In this document: one piece after another, positions 35,968 to 44,804 of the stretch
How positions within the stretch are numbered: the stretch's first letter is position 1
Layout: the number at the start of each line of letters is the position of its first letter
Source of the DNA: Burkholderiales bacterium
GTDB taxonomy: Bacteria; Pseudomonadota; Gammaproteobacteria; Burkholderiales; Burkholderiaceae_C
NCBI GenBank assembly: GCA_028864885.1
Contig: JAGWLR010000001.1
Span: 62,001-126,000 of the forward strand
Direction of reading: 5' to 3'
DNA length: 64,000 nt
Notes under the pieces: model-generated
What the model saw: the letters and a program-made list of their open reading frames with translations, nothing else
What the model was told of the DNA's origin: nothing
Databases searched by the model: none
Made by a program: the position numbers and the translations under genes

Positions 35968-36206
35968 GAAGAATCTCCTTTTCGGTGCGAGCGTGTTGGA
36001 AGAGGGATGCGATGGTTTTGGTTTTGTCGCCTTGTTCACACGGCGACCGAAAGGTCATCTGCGTGAGTGGAGAACTTGTCTGCTTAGTCAGCGGGGGAGT
36101 GAGCCATTTCACGTCACGCCGTCAATGGGCGTGACTGTGCGCAAGGCTCGTGCGGTGAGGGGTGGCAGTTCATGGTTGGTAATGGGGCAGAGTGGTTTCG
36201 GAAAAC
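35968..36206 (-). other. nrtA 5' untranslated region downstream of the attenuator
   Basis: About 240 bases between the terminator T run and the nrtA start hold no convincing gene. Two short perfect inverted repeats are visible: GTCACGCC-N7-GGCGTGAC (36113-36135) and GTCGCC-N10-GGCGAC (36026-36047). Neither has a T run, so they may be RNA-stabilising hairpins or protein sites. The rest shows nothing I can name. Confidence 0.5.
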
Positions 36207-36269
36207 AAAAAAGGTGCCTGCGTCAACTGAATGCACCGAGTCAGGCCTTCAGTTGACGGAGACACCTTT
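36207..36269 (-). terminator. Leader attenuator terminator of the nrt operon
   Basis: Two 22-base arms (36248-36269 and 36210-36231) pair at 20 positions with two mismatches around a 16-base loop. They are followed on the minus strand by a run of six T residues. This strong terminator lies 240 bases before nrtA, so transcription must pass it to express the operon. Its 5' arm shares bases with the second ANTAR-type hairpin. Confidence 0.9.
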
Positions 36270-36333
36270 GTCTTGATCCCGAGGAGCGACGTCCTTGCCA
36301 TTTCCCGGGGACGACACCGCCGTTGGCGTCGTC
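36260..36333 (-). promoter_or_regulatory. ANTAR (NasT/NasR)-type dual-hairpin antitermination element
   Basis: Hairpin P1 (36333-36310) has nine pairs including a G-U and the hexaloop AACGGC. Hairpin P2 (36273-36260) is AGAC-AAAGGT-GTCT with the hexaloop AAAGGT. Both loops have A at position 1 and G at position 4, the known recognition pattern for ANTAR antiterminators. P2's loop and 3' arm are the 5' end of the terminator stem, so P2 and the terminator exclude each other. The nasT gene itself is not in the window. Confidence 0.82.
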
Positions 36334-36344
36334 ACAGAATCAAA

Positions 36345-36360
36345 AGCAAACGCTGTGCCA
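36345..36360 (-). promoter_or_regulatory. Sigma-54 promoter of the nrt operon
   Basis: On the minus strand TGGCAC-N5-TTGCT matches the -24/-12 consensus, with GG and GC twelve bases apart. Transcription would begin near 36334, immediately before hairpin P1 of the leader. NtrC is the expected activator in nitrogen control, but I do not see a full NtrC palindrome upstream, only a GGTGCA half-site-like stretch near 36380. Confidence 0.8.
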
Positions 36361-36391
36361 GACTTTTTGAGTCGCGATGGTGCATGGCCTC

Positions 36392-36423
36392 GCGGCGAGT
36401 TCGCGGCGAGTTTTTGCGGCGAG
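36392..36423. repeat. Three direct copies of GCGGCGAG between nrtA and tsaD
   Basis: GCGGCGAG occurs at 36392-36399, 36403-36410 and 36416-36423, spaced 11 and 13 bases start to start. The array lies 32-63 bases upstream of the sigma-54 element and 54-86 bases upstream of the tsaD ATG. It could bind a regulator of either gene or be a slippage product. Confidence 0.4.
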
Positions 36424-36477
36424 CAAACCTCGGGTGGGGCAAGAGTCGTCCCTGTGGCGTCCGTCTACACTTGCGGC

Positions 36478-37569
36478 ATGTCCCGTCTTTCTCCATCGAC
36501 TCCATCTGATCGCCTGATACTGGGGATCGAATCCTCTTGTGACGAAACAGGGGTCGCCCTGGTTTCTGTGCCACCCGAAGGCCCGGTGTCACTGTTGGCC
36601 CATGCCTTGCACAGTCAAATTGATATGCACCAAGCCTACGGTGGGGTGGTTCCAGAGTTGGCGTCTCGCGATCACATCCGCCGGGTCGTTCCCTTGGCAA
36701 GGCAAGTGATGCAGCAGTCAGGGCATCAGTTGGCTGAGGTGGACACGATCGCATTCACGCAGGGGCCAGGCTTGGCTGGCGCGTTGCTTGTCGGTGCTGG
36801 CGTGGCTTGCGCGCTGGGCGTGGCCTTGGATAAGCCCCTGTTGGGTGTGCATCACCTGGAGGGGCATCTGTTATCGCCATTCCTTTCTGCGGATCCTCCC
36901 CAATTTCCATTTGTGGCGTTGTTGGTGTCGGGGGGGCATACCCAGCTGATGCGGGTGAGTGGTGTCGGAAGTTATGAGTTGCTGGGGGAGACGGTGGACG
37001 ATGCCGCGGGAGAGGCCTTTGACAAGTCAGCCAAGCTGATGGGGTTGCCCTATCCCGGGGGCCCACATTTGGCCAAATTGGCGATGAATGGACGTGCAGA
37101 TGCTTTTGACCTGCCACGCCCCATGCTTCACAGCGGGAATCTGGACTTTTCTTTTGCTGGATTGAAGACGGCGGTCCGCACGCATTTGGTGCGTCTTGGT
37201 TGGTTGGATGCACTGCCGCCCGCCGAAGATGAGGCCGCTCAGCTCGTCTTGGCAGATCTCGCCGCTTCGACGCAAGCGGCGATTGTGGATGTGTTGGTCA
37301 AAAAGACCCTCGCGGCACTAAAGCAAACAGGGCTCAAGCGAGTGGTTGTCGCGGGCGGGGTTGGGGCGAATGCAAGTCTGCGTTATCAGCTCAATGGGGC
37401 ATGTAAGCGCAAAGGGATCCGTGTGCACTACCCAGAACTTCACCTTTGCACGGACAACGGCGCCATGATTGCCTTGGCGGCCGGTATGCGTCTGCAGTCC
37501 GGGTTGGATCACGCGAGTCGGGCCCCCATTTTTCCGGTCAAGCCCCGTTGGGAGTTGGGGCGGGGGTGA
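36478..37569 (+). CDS. tsaD: tRNA N6-adenosine threonylcarbamoyltransferase TsaD
   Basis: A 363-residue enzyme that, with TsaB/TsaE, transfers threonylcarbamoyl to A37 of ANN-decoding tRNAs. Motifs: [14 protein letters not shown], the metal-binding [20 protein letters not shown] and [11 protein letters not shown] start at ATG 36478 ([19 protein letters not shown]). A 61-residue in-frame extension upstream would cover the nrt sigma-54 promoter and leader and has no family match. rpsO follows behind its own promoter. Confidence 0.95.
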   Translation: MSRLSPSTPSDRLILGIESSCDETGVALVSVPPEGPVSLLAHALHSQIDMHQAYGGVVPELASRDHIRRVVPLARQVMQQSGHQLAEVDTIAFTQGPGLAGALLVGAGVACALGVALDKPLLGVHHLEGHLLSPFLSADPPQFPFVALLVSGGHTQLMRVSGVGSYELLGETVDDAAGEAFDKSAKLMGLPYPGGPHLAKLAMNGRADAFDLPRPMLHSGNLDFSFAGLKTAVRTHLVRLGWLDALPPAEDEAAQLVLADLAASTQAAIVDVLVKKTLAALKQTGLKRVVVAGGVGANASLRYQLNGACKRKGIRVHYPELHLCTDNGAMIALAAGMRLQSGLDHASRAPIFPVKPRWELGRG

Positions 37570-37572
37570 TTT

Positions 37573-37601
37573 TTGCAATGCGGGCGTGAATTTGCTATAC
37601 T
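37573..37601 (+). promoter_or_regulatory. Sigma-70 promoter of rpsO
   Basis: TTGCAA (37573-37578), a 17-base spacer and TATACT (37596-37601) form a near-consensus promoter starting 4 bases after the tsaD stop. Start site expected near 37608. Confidence 0.82.
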
Positions 37602-37607
37602 TATCAG

Positions 37608-37732
37608 CTTAGTCCTCTGAAAAGAGGTATCGCACGGCCCAGGTTGGTTTCACCCGGCGCCGCAAGTCAACGCGGAAACCGTGGCTTTGGATTGATCCAG
37701 AGTTCGCGCGACTGCATTTTTTTGGAAACACC
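37608..37732 (+). promoter_or_regulatory. Structured 5' leader of rpsO
   Basis: The ~125-base leader contains a perfect CCTCT-GAAA-AGAGG hairpin with a GNRA tetraloop (37614-37627). A long-range CACGG/CCGTG pair (37633-37637 with 37679-37683) and a TGGA-TTGA-TCCA hairpin are also visible. S15 regulates its own mRNA in several bacteria through leader structures; whether this one does is inferred. Confidence 0.45.
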
Positions 37733-38002
37733 ATGTCCGTCGCAGACATCAACACCTCAGCCATCGTCAAGGACAACGCACGTAGCGCCAATGACACCGG
37801 CTCCCCCGAAGTGCAAGTCGCCTTGCTGACTGCTCGCATCAACGAACTGACCCCTCACTTCAAGGCCAACAAGAAGGACCACCATGGTCGTCGCGGCCTG
37901 CTGCGCATGGTCAGCCGTCGCCGTAAGCTGTTGGACTACCTCAAGTCCAAAGACGCAGCCCGTTACGTTGCTCTGATCCAGAAGCTGGGTCTGCGCAAGT
38001 AA
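37733..38002 (+). CDS. rpsO: 30S ribosomal protein S15
   Basis: An 89-residue S15, a primary 16S rRNA-binding protein of the small subunit platform. Typical sequence: [48 protein letters not shown] and a C terminus ending LGLRK. It has its own promoter and a strong terminator, with pnp next, the order seen in many proteobacteria. Confidence 0.98.
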   Translation: MSVADINTSAIVKDNARSANDTGSPEVQVALLTARINELTPHFKANKKDHHGRRGLLRMVSRRRKLLDYLKSKDAARYVALIQKLGLRK

Positions 38003-38017
38003 GGACTGCATGACGAC

Positions 38018-38058
38018 AAAAAGCCTGTCTGGTCTACCAGCACAGGCTTTTTGTTTTT
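38018..38058 (+). terminator. Intrinsic terminator between rpsO and pnp
   Basis: An 11-bp stem AAAAAGCCTGT/ACAGGCTTTTT has a T-rich tail ending in T6; the loop contains its own CTGG/CCAG pair. Confidence 0.88.
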
Positions 38059-38093
38059 TCACGCCGGACACTCTCGACTAGCGACCGCTGTGT

Positions 38094-38131
38094 CATTCCA
38101 ACGAGGCTGCTGCCTCAACCTCGCTGGAATG
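38094..38131 (+). promoter_or_regulatory. Long stem-loop in the pnp leader
   Basis: CATTCCA-A-CGAGG pairs with CCTCG-C-TGGAATG around a 12-base loop, giving 12 pairs with one A/C mismatch, and no T run follows. In E. coli a leader stem before pnp is cut by RNase III and mediates PNPase autoregulation; this hairpin is in the equivalent place. The role here is inferred. Confidence 0.5.
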
Positions 38132-38178
38132 GCATCGCGACAGAGTGAAGGCATCTACAAAAACTGGAGATCTCACAC

Positions 38179-40443
38179 ATGAGCATGTTCAATAAAGTTA
38201 CCAAGACCTTCCAATGGGGCAAGCACACCGTCACCATGGAGACCGGTGAAATCGCCCGTCAAGCCAGCGGTGCTGTGCTGGTTGACATCGAAGGCACCAC
38301 TGTTCTGGCCACCGTCGTCTGCGCCAAGAGCGCCAAACCCGGTCAAGACTTCTTCCCTCTGACGGTCGACTACATCGAAAAGACCTACGCGGCAGGCAAG
38401 ATCCCTGGTAGCTTCTTCAAGCGTGAAGCCAAGCCGTCTGAGTTGGAAACCCTGACCTCGCGTCTGATCGACCGTCCCATCCGTCCTCTGTTCCCCGAAG
38501 GCTTCTTCAACGAAGTGCAACTGGTCATCCACGTTGTCTCGCTGAACCCTGAAGTGTCGGCAGACATCGCCGCCATGATCGCCTCCAGCGCCGCGCTGTC
38601 GATCTCCGGCATCCCGTTCAACGGTCCCATCGGCGCCGCTCGCGTGGGCTACATCAATGGCGAATACGTTCTGAACCCGAGCCAGGCAGATCTGACTCAG
38701 TCCAAGATGGACCTGGTGGTGGCTGGCACGGAAACCGCTGTGCTGATGGTCGAGTCTGAGGCTGATCAGTTGTCTGAAGATGTGATGCTGGGCGCCGTGG
38801 TCTTCGGTCACGACCAAGGCAACATCGCCATCCAGGCCATCCACGAATTCGTGCGCGACGCTGGCAAGCCTGAATGGGATTGGCAGCCTCCTGCCAAGGA
38901 CGAAGACTTCATTGCCAAGGTCAACACCTTGGCTGAAGGCCCTCTGCGCGCCGCCTATCAGATCCGTTCCAAGCAGGCCCGCACGCAGGCTTGCCGTGAG
39001 GCCTATGCATCCGTCAAGGCTGCTCTGACCGCCGAAGGCGTGGCGTTTGACGAAGTCAAGGTTGAAGGCTTGCTGTTCGAAATCGAAGCCAAGATCGTGC
39101 GCAGCCAGATTCTGGCTGGTGAGCCTCGTATCGACGGCCGCGACACCCGCACCGTTCGTCCCATCGAAATCCGCACGGGTGTGTTGCCGCGCGTTCACGG
39201 CTCGGCTCTGTTCACCCGTGGCGAAACCCAGGCCCTGGTGATCGCCACCCTGGGCACCGAGCAAGACGCTCAGCGCATTGATGCGCTGGCTGGCGACTTC
39301 CGCGACACCTTCCTGTTCCACTACAACATGCCTCCGTTCGCCACCGGCGAAACGGGCCGCGTCGGTTCACCCAAGCGTCGCGAAATCGGCCACGGTCGTT
39401 TGGCCAAGCGTGCCTTGGTGCCGTTGCTGCCTGCCAAGGAAGACTTCGCCTACACCGTGCGTGTGGTGTCTGAAATCACCGAGTCCAACGGCTCTTCCTC
39501 CATGGCTTCCGTCTGCGGCGGTTGCTTGGCCATGATGGATGCTGGCGTGCCGATGAAGGCCCACGTGGCGGGTATCGCCATGGGTCTGATCAAGGAAGGC
39601 AACAAATTCGCTGTGTTGACCGACATCCTGGGTGACGAAGACCACCTGGGTGACATGGACTTCAAGGTGGCCGGTACCACCTCTGGCGTGACCGCCCTGC
39701 AGATGGACATCAAGATCCAGGGCATCACCAAAGAAATCATGCAGGTCGCCCTGGCGCAAGCCAAGGAGGCCCGTCTGCACATCCTGGGCAAGATGACCGA
39801 AGCCATGTCGGGTGCCAACACCGAGGTGTCGCAGTACGCGCCTCGCCTGTACACCATGAAGATCAATCCCGAGAAGATCCGTGACGTGATCGGTAAGGGT
39901 GGCGCCACCATTCGTGCGCTGACCGAAGAAACCGGCACCCAGATCAACATCGACGAAGACGGCACCATCACCATCGCTTCGACCGACGCCGACAAGGCCG
40001 ATTTGGCCAAGAAGCGCATCGAAGAGATCACCGCCGAAGTTGAAATCGGCAAGGTCTATGAAGGCGCCGTGACCAAACTGTTCGATTTCGGTGCGCTGGT
40101 GAACCTGCTGCCCGGTAAGGATGGTCTGCTGCACATCAGCCAGATTGCCCATGAGCGTGTCGAGAAGGTGTCTGACTACCTGTCTGAAGGCCAGATCGTC
40201 AAGGTCAAGGTGCTGGAAACCGACGAAAAGGGTCGCGTCAAGCTGTCGATGAAGGCTTTGGTTGAGCGTCCTGAGGGCATGCCCGAGCGCGAAGAGCGTG
40301 GTGACCGCGGTGATCGCGGCCCACGTGGTGAGCGCCGTGACCGTGGTGATCGCGGTGAGCGCCGTGATCGTGCGCCACGTGCTGAGCAGGGTGCTGGCGA
40401 CCAAGGGTCCCAAGAGGATCAGGAACAGCAACAGCAGCAGTGA
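38179..40443 (+). CDS. pnp: Polyribonucleotide nucleotidyltransferase (PNPase)
   Basis: A 754-residue 3'-5' exoribonuclease that phosphorolyses RNA. Order: two RNase PH-like domains separated by a helical domain (FARGET-type [10 protein letters not shown] at about 345), KH domain ([15 protein letters not shown], about 560-615), S1 domain (about 625-695), then a charged tail. The tail (about residues 696-754) is Arg/Gly/Asp-rich with repeated GDRG units and ends in a glutamine run. Its stop overlaps the tpiA start (TGATG). Confidence 0.98.
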   Translation: MSMFNKVTKTFQWGKHTVTMETGEIARQASGAVLVDIEGTTVLATVVCAKSAKPGQDFFPLTVDYIEKTYAAGKIPGSFFKREAKPSELETLTSRLIDRPIRPLFPEGFFNEVQLVIHVVSLNPEVSADIAAMIASSAALSISGIPFNGPIGAARVGYINGEYVLNPSQADLTQSKMDLVVAGTETAVLMVESEADQLSEDVMLGAVVFGHDQGNIAIQAIHEFVRDAGKPEWDWQPPAKDEDFIAKVNTLAEGPLRAAYQIRSKQARTQACREAYASVKAALTAEGVAFDEVKVEGLLFEIEAKIVRSQILAGEPRIDGRDTRTVRPIEIRTGVLPRVHGSALFTRGETQALVIATLGTEQDAQRIDALAGDFRDTFLFHYNMPPFATGETGRVGSPKRREIGHGRLAKRALVPLLPAKEDFAYTVRVVSEITESNGSSSMASVCGGCLAMMDAGVPMKAHVAGIAMGLIKEGNKFAVLTDILGDEDHLGDMDFKVAGTTSGVTALQMDIKIQGITKEIMQVALAQAKEARLHILGKMTEAMSGANTEVSQYAPRLYTMKINPEKIRDVIGKGGATIRALTEETGTQINIDEDGTITIASTDADKADLAKKRIEEITAEVEIGKVYEGAVTKLFDFGALVNLLPGKDGLLHISQIAHERVEKVSDYLSEGQIVKVKVLETDEKGRVKLSMKALVERPEGMPEREERGDRGDRGPRGERRDRGDRGERRDRAPRAEQGAGDQGSQEDQEQQQQQ

Positions 40444-41198
40444 TGGCCATGAAAAAGCTTGTGGTTGGTAACTGGAAGATGCACGGTAGTCGTGCATCCA
40501 ATGCCGAGCTGATCAAAGGCGTGTTGGCGGCTGACTTGCCCAAGTCGGCGCCTCATGCCGACGTGGCCGTCTGTGTGCCCTTTGTGTACTTGTCCGATGT
40601 GGCGGAGATGCTTCGTCACACGACGGTCGCTTGCGGTGCGCAGGATGTGTCCAGTCGGGCCCAGGGTGCTTACACCGGTGAGGTGTCTGCTTCCATGATC
40701 CGTGAGTTCGGTGCCCGTTATGTGATCGTCGGGCACTCCGAGCGCCGTAGCTACCACGCAGAAAGCAGTCAGCTTGTCGCGGACAAAGCCAAGGCAGCTC
40801 TTGCCGAAGGGCTGACGCCCATCGTGTGCGTGGGTGAAACCTTGGCCGAACGCGAAGCCAACCAGACCGAGTTCGTGGTGGCGGAGCAGCTCAAAGCGGT
40901 GATTGACACCCTGGGGGCGCAAATCGCTGAGGTGGTGGTTGCTTACGAGCCCGTCTGGGCCATCGGCACCGGTAAAACGGCGACGCCAGAACAAGCGCAG
41001 GCGGTGCACGCGTTTTTGCGCGTCCAGTTGGTGGCGGCGCATCCTGATGCGGCTCGCGTCCCCTTGCTTTATGGCGGCAGCGTCAAGCCTGACAATGCCC
41101 GCGAATTGTTTTCTCAGCCAGATATTGATGGCGGTCTCATCGGTGGGGCGTCATTGAAGGCGGCCGATTTTGTGGCGATTGCTCAGGCGGCAGTCTGA
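40443..41198 (+). CDS. tpiA: Triosephosphate isomerase
   Basis: A 251-residue glycolytic enzyme interconverting dihydroxyacetone phosphate and glyceraldehyde 3-phosphate. Catalytic residues are visible: Asn/Lys in GNWKMHG, His in VIVGHSERR and Glu in [15 protein letters not shown]; the phosphate loop GGSVKPDNA is present. ATG 40443 overlaps the pnp stop; ATG 40449 ([10 protein letters not shown]) is an equally possible start. secG follows, as in many proteobacteria. Confidence 0.97.
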   Translation: MAMKKLVVGNWKMHGSRASNAELIKGVLAADLPKSAPHADVAVCVPFVYLSDVAEMLRHTTVACGAQDVSSRAQGAYTGEVSASMIREFGARYVIVGHSERRSYHAESSQLVADKAKAALAEGLTPIVCVGETLAEREANQTEFVVAEQLKAVIDTLGAQIAEVVVAYEPVWAIGTGKTATPEQAQAVHAFLRVQLVAAHPDAARVPLLYGGSVKPDNARELFSQPDIDGGLIGGASLKAADFVAIAQAAV

Positions 41199-41229
41199 CC
41201 GTATTGCCAGTTTTTCAGGAGTTCTAGAC

Positions 41230-41592
41230 ATGCAAGCATTGATGACCTTCGTCCTCTTGCTCCAGATTGTTGCTGCGCTGGCCATGATTGGTTTGGTGCT
41301 GGTGCAGCACGGCAAAGGGGCGGACATGGGTGCCTCCTTCGGGAGTGGTGCCTCCGGTAGTTTGTTCGGGGCTACGGGTAGTGCCAACTTCCTGTCGCGC
41401 TCGACGGCCGTAGCAGCCACCATCTTCTTTGGCGCCACGCTCACACTGGCTTATTTCGGTAACCACCGTGGGGGTGCATCGAGTGACGAGTCCAGTCTGC
41501 TGGAGCGTGCTCCGGTGGCGGCTTCGGCTGCTTCGGTTGCGGCGCCAGCCTCGGCTGCAGCTTCTGGCGCGGCACTGATTCCGGTCAAGTGA
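41230..41592 (+). CDS. secG: Preprotein translocase subunit SecG
   Basis: A 120-residue inner-membrane subunit of SecYEG. Two hydrophobic segments flank the conserved VLVQHGKGADMGASFGSGASGSLFG loop, and an Ala-rich C-terminal tail follows. I start at ATG 41230 (MQALMTFVLLLQ), with AGGAG eight bases upstream. A hairpin (CAATG/CATTG within GGCG/CGCC, 41603-41630) without a T run follows the stop. Confidence 0.95.
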   Translation: MQALMTFVLLLQIVAALAMIGLVLVQHGKGADMGASFGSGASGSLFGATGSANFLSRSTAVAATIFFGATLTLAYFGNHRGGASSDESSLLERAPVAASAASVAAPASAAASGAALIPVK

Positions 41593-41659
41593 CGACCCAA
41601 TGTGGCGCGCAATGTTGTCATTGTGTCGCCATGTTTCGGAAGCGCTTTGATTTTCGGTT

Positions 41660-41724
41660 TAGAATATAAGTCTTCGGTGAGCAAGCCTCATGCAAGCCAA
41701 AGATACGGGGCCTTAAAACCCTAT
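41660..41724 (+). promoter_or_regulatory. Likely promoter and leader of tRNA-Leu
   Basis: A TAGAAT -10-like hexamer (41660-41665) lies in an AT-rich patch 59 bases before the tRNA. The -35 region is not clear, so the tRNA could also be cut from the secG transcript. Confidence 0.3.
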
Positions 41725-41809
41725 GCCGACGTGGTGAAATTGGTAGACACGCTATCTTGAGGGGGTAGTGGCGAAAGCTGTGCGAGTTCGAGTCTCGCCG
41801 TCGGCACCA
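41725..41809 (+). tRNA. tRNA-Leu (GAG)
   Basis: An 85-base class II tRNA with acceptor arms GCCGACG/CGTCGGC, discriminator A and encoded CCA. The anticodon arm CTATC-TTGAGGG-GGTAG carries the anticodon GAG, a variable arm follows, and the T loop is GTTCGAGTC. It closely resembles E. coli tRNA-Leu(GAG), which lies near secG there as well. Confidence 0.96.
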
Positions 41810-41910
41810 ATCAAAATTTCAACTGAGTCTTCGTGCGGTCATCACATGTGCAGCCCAGATCAAAGCATCCAAGCTGGCATGGTGATTCAATACACGAAGC
41901 GCTACGGTGG

Positions 41911-41974
41911 GCGCGCTGAAGGTAGGGTGTTCGGGTGGATCCTTCCACTTGGCCTGAGCCAAGCGCGCTTTTTT
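41911..41974 (+). terminator. Branched T-tailed RNA structure between tRNA-Leu and nuoA
   Basis: GCGCGCT (41911-41917) pairs with AGCGCGC (41962-41968), which is followed by T6. Inside are GAAGG/CCTTC (41918-41922 with 41941-41945) and TTGGC-CTGA-GCCAA (41949-41962), giving a three-way junction-like fold. It may end the tRNA transcript or attenuate nuo. The 220-base gap otherwise holds no gene, and no good sigma-70 promoter is visible in the 54 bases left before nuoA. Confidence 0.6.
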
Positions 41975-42028
41975 GTTGTCTGAATGTGATCCAATCACGC
42001 GACTTGTTCAATCTGAAGGCCCAAAGCA

Positions 42029-42391
42029 ATGATGAACATTGAGCAATACCTCCCCGTCATTCTGTTCATTCTGGTTGGTGTGGGGGTCGGTGTGGCGCCT
42101 CAGGCACTCGGCTTTTTGCTGGGCCCCCGTCGCCCTGATCCTGAGAAGAACTCCCCCTACGAGTGCGGTTTCGAGGCGTTTGAAGACGCGCGCATGAAAT
42201 TCGATGTGCGCTACTACCTCGTGGCCATTCTCTTCATTCTTTTCGACCTTGAAATCGCGTTCCTCTTTCCGTGGGCAGTTGCTCTGAAAGAAGTGGGGAT
42301 GGCAGGTTTCTTGGCGATCATGTTGTTCCTGGGGATTCTGGTCGTGGGTTTTGCTTACGAGTGGAAAAAAGGCGCCCTTGATTGGGAATGA
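42029..42391 (+). CDS. nuoA: NADH-quinone oxidoreductase subunit A
   Basis: A 120-residue membrane-arm subunit of complex I with three hydrophobic segments. The conserved loop [21 protein letters not shown] lies between the first two. It opens a complete nuoA-N operon. Two consecutive ATG codons can serve as start; AAGG lies nine bases upstream. Confidence 0.97.
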   Translation: MMNIEQYLPVILFILVGVGVGVAPQALGFLLGPRRPDPEKNSPYECGFEAFEDARMKFDVRYYLVAILFILFDLEIAFLFPWAVALKEVGMAGFLAIMLFLGILVVGFAYEWKKGALDWE

Positions 42392-42423
42392 ACGCAGCCA
42401 GGACTCTCAAGAGGTAATTTCAA

Positions 42424-42900
42424 ATGGGTATCGAAGGCGTCTTCAAAGAGGGCTTCATCACCACGTCGGCTGATGCGCTGATCAACTGGTCCAAAACCGG
42501 TTCGCTTTGGCCGATGACATTCGGCCTGGCTTGCTGTGCGGTCGAGATGATGCATGCCGGTGCGGCTCGCTACGACATCGACCGCTTCGGCATGTTGTTC
42601 CGCCCCAGTCCTCGCCAGTCTGACTTGATGATCGTGGCGGGCACCTTGTGCAACAAGATGGCGCCAGCACTGCGCAAGGTCTACGACCAGATGGCTGAGC
42701 CTCGCTGGGTGCTGTCGATGGGCTCGTGTGCCAACGGCGGTGGCTACTACCACTACAGCTATTCCGTGGTGCGTGGCTGTGATCGCATCGTTCCGGTTGA
42801 TGTGTATGTGCCTGGTTGTCCCCCGACGGCTGAGGCTTTGCTGTACGGCATCCTGCAATTGCAGGCCAAGATCCGTCGCGAACACACAATTGCCCGCTGA
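42424..42900 (+). CDS. nuoB: NADH-quinone oxidoreductase subunit B
   Basis: A 158-residue subunit that holds cluster N2, the last iron-sulphur centre before quinone. The ligands are in [25 protein letters not shown] and [12 protein letters not shown]. It lies 32 bases after nuoA and 15 before nuoC. Confidence 0.98.
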   Translation: MGIEGVFKEGFITTSADALINWSKTGSLWPMTFGLACCAVEMMHAGAARYDIDRFGMLFRPSPRQSDLMIVAGTLCNKMAPALRKVYDQMAEPRWVLSMGSCANGGGYYHYSYSVVRGCDRIVPVDVYVPGCPPTAEALLYGILQLQAKIRREHTIAR

Positions 42901-42915
42901 TCAGGAGCCCATTGC

Positions 42916-43527
42916 ATGAGTCAGAAACTTGCCAATCTGCAAGCTGCCCTGGAAAGCATCCTTGGCGACAAGATCAAACGACTGGACAACGCCCGAGGCG
43001 AATTGACCCTCACGGTTGGTGCCAGCGATTATTTGGGCGTTTGCCAAACCTTGCGTGATCACGCTGATCTGCGGTTCGAGCAATTGATGGACCTCTGTGG
43101 GATGGACTACTCCACCTACAAAGATGGCGCCGAGAGCATCTATTCCGAGGGCCCACGCTTCTGCGTCGTTTCCCATCTGTTGTCGGTCAGCAAGAACTGG
43201 CGTGTTCGTCTGAAGGTCTTCGCTCCTGAAGACGACTTTCCGATTGTCGCCTCCGTCAATGACATCTGGAACAGTGCCAATTGGTACGAGCGCGAAGCCT
43301 TCGACTTGTACGGCATTGTTTTCGATGGGCACACCGATCTGCGTCGCATCCTGACGGACTACGGCTTCATCGGGCACCCCTTCCGCAAAGACTTCCCCAC
43401 CTCCGGGCACGTGGAAATGCGCTATGACCCCGAGCAAAAGCGCGTCATCTATCAACCCGTCACCATCGAGCCGCGCGAGATCACCCCGCGCATCATCCGT
43501 GAAGACAACTACGGTGGTCTCCACTGA
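42916..43527 (+). CDS. nuoC: NADH-quinone oxidoreductase subunit C
   Basis: A 203-residue 30-kDa-type peripheral subunit. The signature [20 protein letters not shown] and the GHPFRKDFP motif are present. It is a separate gene from nuoD, not fused as in E. coli. Confidence 0.98.
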   Translation: MSQKLANLQAALESILGDKIKRLDNARGELTLTVGASDYLGVCQTLRDHADLRFEQLMDLCGMDYSTYKDGAESIYSEGPRFCVVSHLLSVSKNWRVRLKVFAPEDDFPIVASVNDIWNSANWYEREAFDLYGIVFDGHTDLRRILTDYGFIGHPFRKDFPTSGHVEMRYDPEQKRVIYQPVTIEPREITPRIIREDNYGGLH

Positions 43528-43540
43528 TCGAGGCTGAGCC

Positions 43541-44794
43541 ATGGCAGAAATCAAGAACTACACCCTGAACTTCGGTCCACAGCACCCTGCCGCGCACGGC
43601 GTGCTGCGTCTGGTCCTCGAGCTGGACGGTGAAGTCATTCAACGCGCCGACCCTCACATCGGCTTGCTGCATCGTGCCACCGAAAAGCTGGCCGAGTCCA
43701 AGACCTATATCCAGTCCTTGCCCTACATGGATCGACTGGATTACGTCTCGATGATGTGCAACGAGCACGCCTACTGCCTGGCCATCGAAAAGATGCTGGG
43801 CATCGAGGTGCCGATTCGCGCCCAGTACATCCGAGTGATGTTCTCTGAGATCACCCGGGTCCTGAATCACCTTTTGTGGTTGGGTTGTCACGGGTTCGAT
43901 TGCGGCGCGATGAACATCCTGATTTATTGCTTCCGTGAGCGTGAAGATCTCTTCGACATGTACGAAGCGGTTTCCGGCGCGCGCATGCACGCGGCGTACT
44001 TCCGTCCTGGTGGCGTTTATCGTGATCTGCCTGACACGATGCCTCAGTACAAGGTCAGCAAGATCAAGAACGCCAAGACCATCGCCAAGCTGAATGAAAA
44101 CCGTCAGGGTTCGCTGCTGGATTTCATTGATGACTTCACTCAGCGTTTCCCCAAACTGGTCGATGAGTACGAAACCCTGCTGACCGACAACCGCATCTGG
44201 AAGCAGCGGACTGTGGGCATTGGCGTGGTCTCGCCTGAGCGTGCCTTGCAAATGGGCTTGACCGGCGCCATGCTGCGCGGTTCGGGCATCGTGTGGGATC
44301 TGCGTAAGCATCAACCGTACGACGTCTACGAAAAGCTCGATTTCGATATCCCTGTGGGCACCAACGGCGACTGCTACGACCGCTACGTCGTGCGCGTGGA
44401 AGAACTGCGCCAGTCGAACCGCATCATCAAGCAGTGCGTTGATTGGCTGCGCGCCAACCCCGGTCCGGTCATCACCGACAATCACAAGGTGGCTCCCCCT
44501 TCACGAGTGGAAATGAAGTCCTCCATGGAGGAATTGATCCACCACTTCAAGCTGTTCACCGAGGGGTTCCACGTGCCGGAATCGGAGGCTTACGCCGCTG
44601 TCGAGCACCCCAAAGGTGAGTTCGGTATCTACCTCGCATCGGATGGTGCCAACAAGCCATACCGCTTGAAGATTCGTGCACCCGGCTTCCCCCATCTGGC
44701 TGCTCTGGATGAAATGTCTCGTGGCCACATGCTGGCTGATGCCGTGGCCATCATCGGCACGATGGACATCGTTTTCGGTGAAATCGACCGCTAA
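43541..44794 (+). CDS. nuoD: NADH-quinone oxidoreductase subunit D
   Basis: A 417-residue 49-kDa-type subunit forming the quinone site with NuoB. Visible: [36 protein letters not shown] and a C terminus ending FGEIDR. It lies 13 bases after nuoC. Confidence 0.98.
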   Translation: MAEIKNYTLNFGPQHPAAHGVLRLVLELDGEVIQRADPHIGLLHRATEKLAESKTYIQSLPYMDRLDYVSMMCNEHAYCLAIEKMLGIEVPIRAQYIRVMFSEITRVLNHLLWLGCHGFDCGAMNILIYCFREREDLFDMYEAVSGARMHAAYFRPGGVYRDLPDTMPQYKVSKIKNAKTIAKLNENRQGSLLDFIDDFTQRFPKLVDEYETLLTDNRIWKQRTVGIGVVSPERALQMGLTGAMLRGSGIVWDLRKHQPYDVYEKLDFDIPVGTNGDCYDRYVVRVEELRQSNRIIKQCVDWLRANPGPVITDNHKVAPPSRVEMKSSMEELIHHFKLFTEGFHVPESEAYAAVEHPKGEFGIYLASDGANKPYRLKIRAPGFPHLAALDEMSRGHMLADAVAIIGTMDIVFGEIDR

Positions 44795-44804
44795 GTGATC
44801 GACT

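Noticed and set aside
36361-36400. NtrC binding palindrome upstream of the nrt promoter
   Set aside because: Only a GGTGCA half-site-like stretch is visible; no matching second half at the right spacing.
36295-36477. A 61-codon N-terminal extension of tsaD
   Set aside because: It would overlap the nrt sigma-54 promoter and P1 hairpin, has no family match, and the ATG at 36478 gives the standard TsaD N terminus.
40290-40440. CRISPR-like or satellite repeat at the pnp 3' end
   Set aside because: The repeats are short, imperfect and in frame, and encode the charged PNPase tail.
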